DNA from: Azospirillum brasilense | GTDB taxonomy: Bacteria > Pseudomonadota > Alphaproteobacteria > Azospirillales > Azospirillaceae | Assembly (NCBI RefSeq): GCF_001315015.1 | Contig: NZ_CP012914.1 | Coordinates: forward strand, 1,794,501-1,858,500 | DNA: 64,000 nt | Reading direction: 5' to 3' | Shown: in pieces, positions 18,070 to 27,043 of the stretch | Numbering within the stretch: the stretch's first letter is position 1 | How the letters are laid out: each line of letters starts with the position of its first letter | Program-made: the position numbers and the translations under genes | The notes under the pieces: model-generated | Told to the model about the DNA's origin: nothing | What the model saw: only the letters and a program-made list of their open reading frames with translations | Database searches by the model: none

Positions 18070-18084
18070 TTAAGTCCCCGTTAA
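18070..18084 (+). promoter_or_regulatory. Perfect CtrA-type box TTAA-N7-TTAA
   Basis: TTAAGTCCCCGTTAA matches the alphaproteobacterial CtrA consensus exactly and lies 44 bp upstream of the next ATG. A close copy, CTAACGTCCCGTTAA, lies at 36316-36330. Assignment is by motif only. Confidence 0.55.
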
Positions 18085-18128
18085 CCGACGCCGGGTGAAT
18101 CTGCGCTCGTTCTTCAGCGGAGGTCTCT

Positions 18129-18542
18129 ATGCGTGCGCCCAGCCCGTCGAACCTGGTTTCCCGGATGATCGCCATGGCCGCCCAGCCCGACGAGGGCATC
18201 GGCGAAACCGACAACCGCCCGGCTGCGCGGGTCAAGAAGATCGTCTGGGCTTCCCAGGCGGCGAAACTGCGGGGCTCTCTCTCCTCCCGCCTCGTCCACG
18301 AGATCGAGTGCGCGGTGTCCGCCGACCTCGACAGCATGGAACTGCCGGAGGTGTTCTTCACCTCCGTCGAGTTCGCCGGCCGCGTCATCACCTGCGACCT
18401 GGACGCCTCAGGCACCGCCTCGATCTTCGGCCTGATCGACATCAGCGATTACGATGAGCTGGTGGAGGAGGCCGGCGACGACGCCCTGTTCGGCGTCGAT
18501 TGGGACGGCGTCTACGTCACTCCGGCGCGCACCCGTCACTGA
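18129..18542 (+). CDS. Hypothetical protein, possibly CtrA-controlled
   Basis: Unrecognised cytoplasmic protein of 137 residues; the ATG is preceded by GGAGG. The central part (SSRLVHEIECAVSADLDSME) is helical, and the C-terminal half is acidic and strand-rich, with clustered Asp/Glu (DISDYDELVEEAGDDALFGVD). No signal peptide or membrane helix. A perfect CtrA-type box lies just upstream, which suggests cell-cycle or motility-linked expression. A shared terminator separates it from mtnP. Confidence 0.65.
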   Translation: MRAPSPSNLVSRMIAMAAQPDEGIGETDNRPAARVKKIVWASQAAKLRGSLSSRLVHEIECAVSADLDSMELPEVFFTSVEFAGRVITCDLDASGTASIFGLIDISDYDELVEEAGDDALFGVDWDGVYVTPARTRH

Positions 18543-18578
18543 GGCTATCCGCCCGATCCCTTTCCAAGCGATCTAAGG

Positions 18579-18623
18579 AAAAAGCCGCGGGACCCGGACG
18601 CACGCCGGATCCCGCGGCTTTTT
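18579..18623. terminator. Bidirectional hairpin terminator
   Basis: Stem of about 16 bp with one mismatch, AAGCCGCGGGACCCGG against CCGGATCCCGCGGCTT. It is flanked by As on the left and Ts on the right, so it can end both the hypothetical gene (plus) and mtnP (minus). Confidence 0.85.
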
Positions 18624-18635
18624 GCGTTTGCGTCT

Positions 18636-19520
18636 TCAGCCCAGCGCGCGGGCGAGGATGACGTCGAGCGCCTTCAGCATCTCAGGGTCGCGCTTGTCCG
18701 GCGCGGTCATGATCGCGTGGTCGAGCGCGGTGTGGCAGCCCTGGGCGCACAGCCCGTCGCGCACCTGCAGCTTCGGCGCCAGCGTCTTGACCAGCGACCG
18801 CGCCTTGCCGGCGTTGGCCACCACCACGCGGATGACGGCGTCCACGGTGACGTGGTCATGGTCGGGATGCCAACAGTCGAAGTCGGTGACCATGGCGACG
18901 GTCGCGTAGCACATCTCCGCCTCGCGGGCGAGCTTGGCCTCCGGCATGTTGGTCATGCCGATGACGTCGCAGCCCCAGCTCCGGTACAGCTCGGATTCGG
19001 CCTTGGTCGAGAATTGCGGGCCTTCCATGACCATGTAGGTGCCGCGACGCTGGTGCGGGACCTTCAGTTCCACCAGCGCCTCCTCGATCAGGTCACCCAG
19101 CCGCCCGCAGACCGGATGGCCCAGCGCCACATGCGCCACCAGACCGGTGCCGAAGAAGCTCTTGTTGCGGGCGAAGGTGCGGTCGATGAACTGGTCGATC
19201 ACCACGAAGGTGCCCGGCGGCAGATGCTCCTTCAGCGAACCGACGGCGGAGACCGACAGGATCTCGCTCACACCCAGCGCCTTCAGCGCGTAGATGTTGG
19301 CGCGGAAGTTCAGCTCGGACGGCGGAATGCGGTGACCGCGGCCATGGCGCGGCAGGAAGACCAGCTTCTGCCCATCCAACTCGCCCGTCAGCAGCGCGTC
19401 CGACGGGTCGCCGAAGGGCGTTTCAACCGTCACCCAGCGCTGGTTCTCCAAGCCGTCGATGTCGTAGACGCCGCTGCCGCCGATCACGCCGAGCACCGGC
19501 GCGGACCCGGTTTGCGCCAT
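18636..19520 (-). CDS. mtnP: S-methyl-5'-thioadenosine phosphorylase
   Basis: Phosphorolyses methylthioadenosine to adenine and methylthioribose 1-phosphate in methionine salvage. 294 residues from ATG 19520, chosen over a GTG at 19526 because GGAGG lies 9 bp upstream. Typical blocks: LGVIGGSGVYDIDGLE, FLPRHGRGHRIPPSELNFRA, and MTNMPEAKLAREAEMCYA. The PNP/MTAP fold is complete. No other mtn genes are adjacent. Confidence 0.94.
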   Translation of the reverse strand: MAQTGSAPVLGVIGGSGVYDIDGLENQRWVTVETPFGDPSDALLTGELDGQKLVFLPRHGRGHRIPPSELNFRANIYALKALGVSEILSVSAVGSLKEHLPPGTFVVIDQFIDRTFARNKSFFGTGLVAHVALGHPVCGRLGDLIEEALVELKVPHQRRGTYMVMEGPQFSTKAESELYRSWGCDVIGMTNMPEAKLAREAEMCYATVAMVTDFDCWHPDHDHVTVDAVIRVVVANAGKARSLVKTLAPKLQVRDGLCAQGCHTALDHAIMTAPDKRDPEMLKALDVILARALG

Positions 19521-19582
19521 AGTCACATGCCTCCGTCAATGGGAGGGCGCAGTATTCCGCCCTGGCCCGGCAAAGGCAACGG

Positions 19583-20281
19583 TCACAACGTTCGCAGCAG
19601 AACCACCACCAGGGTCAGATAGACGGCGGCCTTCGCCGCGGTGCTGAGGCGGGCCACGCTCCACAGCGCCACGCCGGGGCGGCGGAACAGAGCGACGAGC
19701 GCCATCCCCGCGCCGAACCCCCCAAGATGAGCAGCCCAGGCCACATCGCCCAGACTGGAACCCGGAGCCGGCGGCATCAGCGTCATCGCCACGTTGATCG
19801 CCAGGAAGCTGCCCACCACGAAGGAGGCGGGAACCCGGGGCCCCGGCGTCACGCCGAGCGTGGCCTGTGGGTGCAGCAGCAGGAAGGCGCCCATCACCCC
19901 GCAGATCGCCCCGCTCGCCCCGACCAGCGGCGCCATGGGGTCGACGGCCAGCGCGCCCTCCACCATGGCCCCCGCCGCGGCGCAGAGCAGGAAGAACAGC
20001 AGGTAGCGCAGGCTCCCCATCGCCAGTTCGACCGCGCCGCCGAAGGCCCAGAGCGCCAGCATGTTGCTGACCAGATGCACGATGTCGCTGTGGATCAGGA
20101 CATGGCCGAACAGGCCGCGCCACACCGCCCAGGTCGGCAGCGGCCCGGCCGTCTCCACCGTTCCGAAGAAATAAGCGGGAACGAAGGCGAGGGATTCCGG
20201 CGGCAGGCCCAGCACGAATGCCAGCGTGCAGGCCATGACCATGCCCTGGTTGACGTAGGGAATCCTTCTGGCAGCGCGCAC
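19583..20281 (-). CDS. Rhomboid family intramembrane serine protease
   Basis: 232 residues with about six membrane helices. The catalytic serine is Ser123 in GASGAICG, the partner is His185 in AWAAHLGGFGAG, and the conserved HLVSNMLALW (His69/Asn73) contributes the oxyanion site. Starts at a GTG preceded by AGGGGGAG. Substrates are unknown. It lies downstream of tamB with a 126-bp gap and upstream of mtnP. Confidence 0.92.
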   Translation of the reverse strand: MRAARRIPYVNQGMVMACTLAFVLGLPPESLAFVPAYFFGTVETAGPLPTWAVWRGLFGHVLIHSDIVHLVSNMLALWAFGGAVELAMGSLRYLLFFLLCAAAGAMVEGALAVDPMAPLVGASGAICGVMGAFLLLHPQATLGVTPGPRVPASFVVGSFLAINVAMTLMPPAPGSSLGDVAWAAHLGGFGAGMALVALFRRPGVALWSVARLSTAAKAAVYLTLVVVLLRTL

Positions 20282-20407
20282 CGCTCCCCCTTCGCCGATG
20301 ACCGGAGCCTTGGCGGCCCGGCCTTCACCCTTGCTCGATATGGGGGCTCTTGTGCCGATGACCAGCGCCCGAAAGCAGCGTCAGGAACGGCACAAAGCTG
20401 GTGCCGG

Positions 20408-23400
20408 TCAGTAATTCCACTCCCACTTGACGCCGACGCGGGTGTCGGAATCGGCGCCGACGTCCGCCTGGGCCTTGATGTTCTTGGTGATGTCGACCTC
20501 CACCGTGGCGCGGCTCTGGTTCGCGCCGATGCCCTGCTCCACCCCGACATAGACGCGGTCGCTGACGTAGCGCCCGGCCTCCACCGCGCCACCCTTGCCA
20601 TCGGCGCCGCCGGTGAATTCCAGCCGGTCGACGCCGAGACCGCGGCGCAGGTTGCCGAGCAGGCCGGGTCCGCCACCGCCGAAGCCCGCGAGCGTCGCCG
20701 CGGACTGCGCGAGTTGGACCGCCTCCACCGCGTTCAAGTTGCCGACCGACTTCCCGAACAGCACGGCGGACAGCACCTCGTCCTGCGGCAAGCCCTGCGG
20801 AGAGGTCAACTCCAGCTTCGGCTGTCCGGCGGTGCCGGTGACCAGGACCTGGGCGGTCACATCGTTGGCGGTGGCCTCCGCCAGGAAATCCAGCCGCGGG
20901 TCGATGGCGGGACCGCCGTCGAACTCGATGATGCCGCGCCTGAAGACGAAGGTTTTGGCAAGAAGGTCCAACTCGCCCTTCAGCATGTTCAACCGCCCGC
21001 TGACCAGCGGCTGGCTGGAGGTGCCGGTGACGGCGAGCTGTCCGGCGAATTCCGCCTCCAACCCGCGGCCCCGGACGAAGATTTGGTTCTGCGCGCTGAT
21101 CGTCAGATCGAGGATCATCGCAAAGGCCGGCTCCGGCGCCCCGTTGCCCGGCTGACCGTTCTTCAGGCTGACCGGCTGCGCCTTGCGGCCCTTCCCGACC
21201 TCGACGACCTTCAGGTCCACCACGTTGGGCGGAGTCTGGTTGGGGATCTGGATCTCCGCCCGCTCGATCCGCACGGGGCCGGCCAGCCGCGGATTCAGGA
21301 AGCTGCCGGTCAGCGTCAGGTTGGTGCCAATGGTGACCGCCGCAAGGTCGTTTTGCACCAGCCGCGCCCGATCGGCCTGGATGGCGAGGTCGAGCTGCTG
21401 CTGCGGGTCCGCGGCGGCCGGGCGGATCACGCCGCGGGCGCTGATCTCGCCGCCGTTGGTGGTCCGCCCGCGGAAGCTCTGGATGGTGAAGACGTCGCCG
21501 TCGCCGACGATGCGGGCGTCGATGTTGCTGATGATGGCGCCGCTCGCCCGGTTCTCGTAGCGCCCGTTGGCCAGGGTCACCGTGCCGCCCAGCCGGGGAG
21601 CCGCCACGGTGCCGTCGACGCTCACGTCCAGCCGCAGCGTGCCGCGCGCCCGGTCGCCGCTGGCCGCCAGCAGGTCGTTGGCGAGCGAGGCGTCGATGGC
21701 GCCGCGCAGCGCCGCCTCCAGCCGGCCACGCTCCGGAACCGAGAAGGCCAGCGTGTCCGGGTTCATCGCCAGCGGTGCGGCGGCGGTCAGGGTCACCCGG
21801 CCCGCGTTGTTGCTGGTGGCGACGTCGCCGTCCACCGACAGGCGGGCCTCCCTCCAACGCGCGTTGACGGTGGCGTTCAGGCCCGGCACGCCGGCCTGGG
21901 TGGTCTGCTGCGCCTTCAGGTTGGCGACTCGCACCGTGGCGTCGGCCTGCGGACGGCGGACGGTGCCGCCGAGCGTCGCCTGGGCGTTCAGGGTCCCGTC
22001 CAGCCGAAGGGTCGGGTTCGCCAGCCGGGCCAGCGCCATCGGCACGCGGTCCAGCCGCAGCTCGCCCGACAGCCGCTCCCCATTCAGGCCGAGGTCGGCG
22101 GCGAGCTGGGCGTTGCCGCTGACCAGCCGCAGGCCGGACACCTCGTAGCGCCGCTCGCCCAGGGCGATGGCGGCGGGCTGGGTCAGCCGGAAGGATTCGC
22201 CGCTGTAGCGGCCCTGGAGCCGATCCAGCCGGATGCGGTTCAGCGCGCCGCTTTGGGTAAACTCCCCGGCCAGGTCGAGCCCCAGTGGGTCCTGCCCCAC
22301 CCCCGCGGCCTCGGCCCGGAAGGCCGCCTTGGCGAGCGAGCCGTCCACGCTGGCGGTCACCCGCGACAGGTCGTTGCCGGCGGCGGCCCCGTCCTGAAGC
22401 TCCACGCGCGCTTTGCCGCTGGCATTGCCCAGCGCATCGGCGACGTCGGCGTTGGCGGTCAGGCGGCGCGCGGCGAACAGCGGTCCGCCCTCGCCCTCGA
22501 CGCGCAGATTGGTGGCGTTGGCGGTCAGGTTGGCCGCCTGCTTGCCGTTCGGCGCGTCGAGCGCGACGGTGAAGCCCGCCGCCCCGGTGAGCGGCACGCC
22601 AGCCAGTTCCGACAGCGCCTGGAGCTGCGGCAGGTTGCCGTCGAGCTTGCCGGTCGCGGTCATGGCGTCGAGCGCCACGCGCACCGCCCCGGTGATCCGG
22701 TTCGGCCCGTTCGCAACGGCAAGGTCGCTGATGCGCAGCGCCTGCCCTTCCAGCGCATAGGCGGCGTCCGCCGTCAGACCGGCGCCGGCCAGTTCGGTGC
22801 GGGCCGACACGCGACCCTGCGGCGCGCCCGGCAGATTCTGTGCGGTGGCGTTCAGCCGCGTGTCGCCGAAGCGACGCCCCTGCACGGCGAGGTTCCGCGC
22901 GTGCAGCGCCGCCTCCGCGACCAGCGCGTCCAACGGGCCTTTCGCCGTAGCGTCGAGCGTCAGGCCGCCGGCCATCTCCGTCCCGGCGGCGGTGCCCACC
23001 GGGGCGAGGTCGGCGATTTCCAGCCGGGTCTTGGCGTCCACGGCCCCATCCACCAGGGCCGCGGCACCGGTCAGCCGCCCGTTGCGGCCATCCACCGTCA
23101 GGTCGGTGAGGCGCATGGCGCCGCCCGGCTCCATAATCGCCTGCGCGCCCAGGCTGACGTCGCGGCCGAGCACGCCGTCGGCGGGCGTTCCGGTCTGCAG
23201 ACCGCGCAGCGCGCCGCTGAGACCGGCCGTCAGCGTGCCGTCCTCCTGCCGGCGCACCGGCCCGGCCAGGGCCAGCGACCCGGCCAGCGGTTGCCCGGCG
23301 AGGGCGGAGAGGCGCGACAGATCATCGGCGTTCAGCGACACCGTCACGTCGGCGGTCTGGCCCCAGCCGGTCACGCTGCCCTGCGCCCCGGCGCTGGCCG

Positions 23401-24721
23401 CCGCGGTGGTCAGGGTCACCCCGTCGATCCCCACCGCTCCGGTGTCGGCGTTGATCCGCGCCCGCCCGTCCAGCCGCACCTCCGGCCCGGCGACCGAGGC
23501 CAGGGCGGGGTCATCGGCGGCGAGGTCGTGGATCAGCCCCTCCACCACAACGGTCAGCGCGTCCAGCGTGCCCTGGGCGGTGCCCGACACGGTGCCCTCC
23601 CGCCAAGCGATACCGGGGGCGAAGCCGTGCAGGGTGGAGTCCGGCCCGGCCTGAACCTCGTAGCGCAGGTCGAGGCTGCGGCGGTCGGCGCCGACGCGTC
23701 CGGAAAGGTTGGCCATGGCGGCGGCGGTCTCGACGGCCACCGGCTGCAGGGTCAGGGCACCGTCCGGAGCGACCACCACCGTGCCCTTGAGCGCCGGCTG
23801 CGGCCCGGCCAGCGGCGCGATGTCGGGGCCGAGAAGGGACGCCACGTCGCCGGTCGCCGCGATGGAGACGGCGTGCCCTTCCGGCACCGCCTTGATCGTC
23901 GCGTCGGCGGCCAGCCGGGCGGCGTTCTCCGCCGCCGCGGTGAAGGTGCCCTTCCAGTCGTCCAGCGAGCCCTGCCCGTCCAGCGACGCGTTGACCGGGG
24001 GGGCGCCAGGGATGTTCAGCGCGGTGGCGATCAGCCCGCCCGCCGGCTCCGACGCCTTCAGATTCAGGTCGAGCCGCTTGTCGTCGGGGTTGAAGGCGAC
24101 GTCCAGCGCCACCGTGCCCGGCTGTTCGCCCAGCCGGTCCACGTTCAGGTGCGCCTCCAGCGACGATCCGCCCGACGCGAGGTCCAGCGACCCGTCGATC
24201 TTCAGCCGCGCCTCCTGCCCGATCAGCGGCTCCGCCAGGACCAGCTCGGCGATGGCCAGCTTGTCCACGGCGACGCCCACCGGCAGACTGGGCAGCAGGG
24301 AGGTCGGTCCCTGGTCGGGCGGCGGCTCCGCCCCCTCGGCGGGCAACGGCGCGCGCTCCACGACGACGCGCTGCGCCTCGATGGCGTCGGCCTTGGCCCG
24401 CCCGGTCAGCAACGCGGTCGGGGCGAGGTTGACGCGCAAATCCTCCAGCCGCAGCCACACGCCCTCGCGGTCGGCGACGGTGACGTCCGAAATCGTGAAA
24501 TTGACGGGCACCGCACCGCCGATGGTGCCGATCCTGACCTGAAGGTCCGGACCGTTGACCGCCTTCTCGATGGTCTGGGCGATCCAGCGCCGGACGGCGT
24601 TGGCCGGCCCCCAGCCGCCCCCGTCGGTGTCGGCCGCGCGGGCGGCCTCCGTCAGGACCGCCCCGCTGAGGACAGTGATGGCCAGAAGAAGGACGATCAG
24701 ACGACGCAAAACCGACACCAC
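20408..24721 (-). CDS. tamB: Translocation and assembly module protein TamB
   Basis: Very long inner-membrane-anchored periplasmic protein (1437 residues) that partners TamA in moving outer-membrane proteins and lipids across the periplasm. It has an N-terminal signal anchor (VLRRLIVLLLAITVLSG), a long beta-helical AsmA-like middle with repeated 'LDG.a' strands, and a conserved TamB/DUF490 C terminus ending in GVKWEWNY. I place the start at one of two adjacent GTGs (24721 or 24718) just before the signal anchor; the open frame extends to 24784. tamA lies 110 bp upstream on the same strand. Confidence 0.93.
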   Translation of the reverse strand: MVSVLRRLIVLLLAITVLSGAVLTEAARAADTDGGGWGPANAVRRWIAQTIEKAVNGPDLQVRIGTIGGAVPVNFTISDVTVADREGVWLRLEDLRVNLAPTALLTGRAKADAIEAQRVVVERAPLPAEGAEPPPDQGPTSLLPSLPVGVAVDKLAIAELVLAEPLIGQEARLKIDGSLDLASGGSSLEAHLNVDRLGEQPGTVALDVAFNPDDKRLDLNLKASEPAGGLIATALNIPGAPPVNASLDGQGSLDDWKGTFTAAAENAARLAADATIKAVPEGHAVSIAATGDVASLLGPDIAPLAGPQPALKGTVVVAPDGALTLQPVAVETAAAMANLSGRVGADRRSLDLRYEVQAGPDSTLHGFAPGIAWREGTVSGTAQGTLDALTVVVEGLIHDLAADDPALASVAGPEVRLDGRARINADTGAVGIDGVTLTTAAASAGAQGSVTGWGQTADVTVSLNADDLSRLSALAGQPLAGSLALAGPVRRQEDGTLTAGLSGALRGLQTGTPADGVLGRDVSLGAQAIMEPGGAMRLTDLTVDGRNGRLTGAAALVDGAVDAKTRLEIADLAPVGTAAGTEMAGGLTLDATAKGPLDALVAEAALHARNLAVQGRRFGDTRLNATAQNLPGAPQGRVSARTELAGAGLTADAAYALEGQALRISDLAVANGPNRITGAVRVALDAMTATGKLDGNLPQLQALSELAGVPLTGAAGFTVALDAPNGKQAANLTANATNLRVEGEGGPLFAARRLTANADVADALGNASGKARVELQDGAAAGNDLSRVTASVDGSLAKAAFRAEAAGVGQDPLGLDLAGEFTQSGALNRIRLDRLQGRYSGESFRLTQPAAIALGERRYEVSGLRLVSGNAQLAADLGLNGERLSGELRLDRVPMALARLANPTLRLDGTLNAQATLGGTVRRPQADATVRVANLKAQQTTQAGVPGLNATVNARWREARLSVDGDVATSNNAGRVTLTAAAPLAMNPDTLAFSVPERGRLEAALRGAIDASLANDLLAASGDRARGTLRLDVSVDGTVAAPRLGGTVTLANGRYENRASGAIISNIDARIVGDGDVFTIQSFRGRTTNGGEISARGVIRPAAADPQQQLDLAIQADRARLVQNDLAAVTIGTNLTLTGSFLNPRLAGPVRIERAEIQIPNQTPPNVVDLKVVEVGKGRKAQPVSLKNGQPGNGAPEPAFAMILDLTISAQNQIFVRGRGLEAEFAGQLAVTGTSSQPLVSGRLNMLKGELDLLAKTFVFRRGIIEFDGGPAIDPRLDFLAEATANDVTAQVLVTGTAGQPKLELTSPQGLPQDEVLSAVLFGKSVGNLNAVEAVQLAQSAATLAGFGGGGPGLLGNLRRGLGVDRLEFTGGADGKGGAVEAGRYVSDRVYVGVEQGIGANQSRATVEVDITKNIKAQADVGADSDTRVGVKWEWNY

Positions 24722-24831
24722 GCACCCCGTTGCGGCATTCCCCGAATGGTATAACGGGAAAGAGCATGGGCGATCCCGATCCAAGTGGCAAAAATGCGAC
24801 CCGACCCGGCATCACCGGTTGAAAGGACGAA

Positions 24832-26775
24832 TCAGAAGGCCTGACCCAGACTGAGATAGAGCTGCCACTTCGCGTCGCCGGAGTCGGCGTTCAGCGGGAA
24901 GGCGACATCGGCCCGCAGCGGCCCGAAATCGGTGTAGTAGCGGGCGCCGATGCCTGCACCGACCTTCAACGGTTCCTTGAAGTCCGGGAAGGCGCTGTCG
25001 AAGACGGTGCCGGCGTCGACGAAGGGCACAATGCCGACGGTCTCAGTCACCTTGACCCGCAACTCCAGCCCGGCTTCGAACAGCGAGCGCCCACCGGTCG
25101 GGTCGCCGTAGATGTCGCGCGGTCCGGCCTTCTGGAAGCCGTAGCCGCGCACCGACCCGCCGCCGCCCGCATAGAAGCGGTGGTCCGGCGGAACCTGGTC
25201 CAGCGAGGCTCCCACCGTGCTGCCGACTCCGATGCGCGCCGCCGCGACGTAACGGCCGTCGTCGGACAGATCGCGGTAGGCCGACGCGTTGATCTGGAAG
25301 CTGGTGAAGATCGAGTCCGTATCCCCGGCGTAGGGGAACCAGGGGGTGGCGAGCAGCGAGGCGCGGTATCCCCTGGACGGATTCAGCAGATTGTCCGAGC
25401 CGTCCCAGGCAATGCCCAGCGGCACGCCGATGAAGCCGGTCTGATACTCCCGCAGGTTGGAACGCACCCGCCCGCGCTCCCCCGACACGCCGTAGGAGAC
25501 CTTGAGCTGGTCGGTCACCTGCCGCTCCAGCGAGGCCGAGCCGATGGTGGCGACGCGGTCGTAGGCCGGCGGCTGCTCCGACGCGACCTGGAAATCCAGG
25601 ATCAGCGACTGGCGCGGCGCCAGGAAATCGGGCTTGCGGAAGTTGGCGGACAATCGGATGTCCGGCAGGTCCAAGCTGCCGCGCGGTCCCTGCGCGGCGC
25701 CGTTGTCGCCCCCGATCCGCCCGACCTCGACGCCCAGCCGCAGCCGCTCCGCCCCGCCGAACAGGTTGCGGTGGCCCCAATAGGCCGAGCCGCCGACCCC
25801 GTCCTCCGACGAGTAGAAGGCACTCGCCCCGATGAAGCGGTGCAGCTTCTCGGCCAGGGTCACGTCCACCGGCGTGACGCCGCCCGGCCCCGGCTCCTCG
25901 GCCAGCCGCACCCGCACCGTGTCGAACACGTCGAGCTGGGCGATCTGCTGGCGCGCCCGGTCGACCTTGGCCGGGCTGTAGATGTCATACGGCTTCCAGG
26001 GCAGGCGCCCGCGGATCAGCCCCTCGTCGACGCTGACCAGCCCGTCGATCTTGGTGTCGCCGAACATCACCAGCGGGCCGGGATCGACCGTGTAGGTGAC
26101 GTCCATGCTGTGGTCGTCGTGGTCCACCACCACCCGCCGCTCCGCGACGGTGGCGAAGGGGTGGCCGCGGTCGGTCATCCGGCGCAGCAGCGCGGATTGG
26201 GCGTCGACCACCTGCGGCGCACGCGCCCGCTCCCCCACCGGCAGGCCGATATCGGCCGGCGTCACATCGCCGCCCGGCAGCGGCGCGCCGTCGGTGGAGG
26301 CGATGGTGATGGTCTTGAAGCGGTAGGCCGGACCGGACGTCACCGCCACGGTCACCTTGGCCGGCGTCCGGGCCGCGTCCACCCGGATGTCGAGCACGGC
26401 GTCGTAGAAGCCGGCGGAGCGCAGCGCCGTCTGCAGGCGCTCCCGGTCGTTGTCGGCGCGCCGTTCCAGCCCCAGCACCGACGGCGGCGGGTCGTCCTTC
26501 AGGCTGACCAGCGAGGAGCTGTCGCGCAGCAGGGTGCGCAGATCGTCGTCCTCAAGCCCGGTGAACTCCACCTCATAGGGGATTTGCGGGCCGGGGGCGT
26601 CGGGCGTGGGATCGTCCTGCCCGGAACCGTCCTGCGCCGCGGGCGGCGGAGCGGCCTCCTGAACCGGGTCCGGCGCAGGGTCCTGCGCGCGCAACGGGTC
26701 GCCCGGCACGGCAACGAGCGCGCTGGACAGGAGAATGACGGCGAGGCGGGAAGCGGAAACGCGGCGGGTCATCAT
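24832..26775 (-). CDS. tamA: Outer-membrane translocation and assembly protein TamA (Omp85 family)
   Basis: Omp85-type beta-barrel of about 647 residues from the ATG at 26775. Signal peptide (about 1-30, ending PLRAQ), a Pro/Ala-rich spacer, POTRA domains (about 60-300) and a 16-strand C-terminal barrel containing GGGGSVRGYGFQ and ending in phenylalanine, as outer-membrane barrels do. Upstream of tamB on the same strand, which supports the TamA assignment over BamA. The RBS is weak; the adjacent ATG (26772) or a longer frame from 26844 are alternatives. Confidence 0.92.
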   Translation of the reverse strand: MMTRRVSASRLAVILLSSALVAVPGDPLRAQDPAPDPVQEAAPPPAAQDGSGQDDPTPDAPGPQIPYEVEFTGLEDDDLRTLLRDSSSLVSLKDDPPPSVLGLERRADNDRERLQTALRSAGFYDAVLDIRVDAARTPAKVTVAVTSGPAYRFKTITIASTDGAPLPGGDVTPADIGLPVGERARAPQVVDAQSALLRRMTDRGHPFATVAERRVVVDHDDHSMDVTYTVDPGPLVMFGDTKIDGLVSVDEGLIRGRLPWKPYDIYSPAKVDRARQQIAQLDVFDTVRVRLAEEPGPGGVTPVDVTLAEKLHRFIGASAFYSSEDGVGGSAYWGHRNLFGGAERLRLGVEVGRIGGDNGAAQGPRGSLDLPDIRLSANFRKPDFLAPRQSLILDFQVASEQPPAYDRVATIGSASLERQVTDQLKVSYGVSGERGRVRSNLREYQTGFIGVPLGIAWDGSDNLLNPSRGYRASLLATPWFPYAGDTDSIFTSFQINASAYRDLSDDGRYVAAARIGVGSTVGASLDQVPPDHRFYAGGGGSVRGYGFQKAGPRDIYGDPTGGRSLFEAGLELRVKVTETVGIVPFVDAGTVFDSAFPDFKEPLKVGAGIGARYYTDFGPLRADVAFPLNADSGDAKWQLYLSLGQAF

Positions 26776-26878
26776 CGGACCATGTGGGATTCCGAGATGC
26801 AGACGCCAATGATTCGGTCGCCGTGACGCAAGGAAATTCCGCATAGGCGCTTTGGGCGAGTTTCCACCATCACGCCGC

Positions 26879-26906
26879 TTGCGTTATGAAGCCGGATCAT
26901 TATATT
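26879..26906 (+). promoter_or_regulatory. Candidate sigma70 promoter for the typA leader
   Basis: TTGCGT (26879-26884), 16-bp spacer, TATATT (26901-26906). Transcription would begin near 26913, about 130 bp before the typA ATG. Confidence 0.4.
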
Positions 26907-26930
26907 GCGTCGCAACAGTTTCCCCGGCAG

Positions 26931-26961
26931 AACCCCCCGATCGATCTCGGAGGGTTTTTTT
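26931..26961 (+). terminator. Hairpin with T tract in the typA leader (attenuator-like)
   Basis: AACCCCCCGA (26931-26940) pairs with TCGGAGGGTT (26947-26956) with one mismatch, followed by seven Ts. It lies between the candidate promoter and typA, 82 bp before the typA ATG, so it would end a transcript of only about 50 nt. Confidence 0.6.
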
Positions 26962-27043
26962 GTTGTGCGCGGCCGACGTGCCGCGGTGTCGGGGCGGCAT
27001 TGCGCAACGGAAGCCCCAGAGCGGATTTAAGAGTCCCCGACAC

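Noticed and set aside
19727..24754. Open frame of 1675 codons on the plus strand
   Set aside because: It is antisense to tamB. In high-GC DNA a real gene keeps the opposite strand open; the translation is rich in Arg, Gly, Gln and His and lacks any domain.
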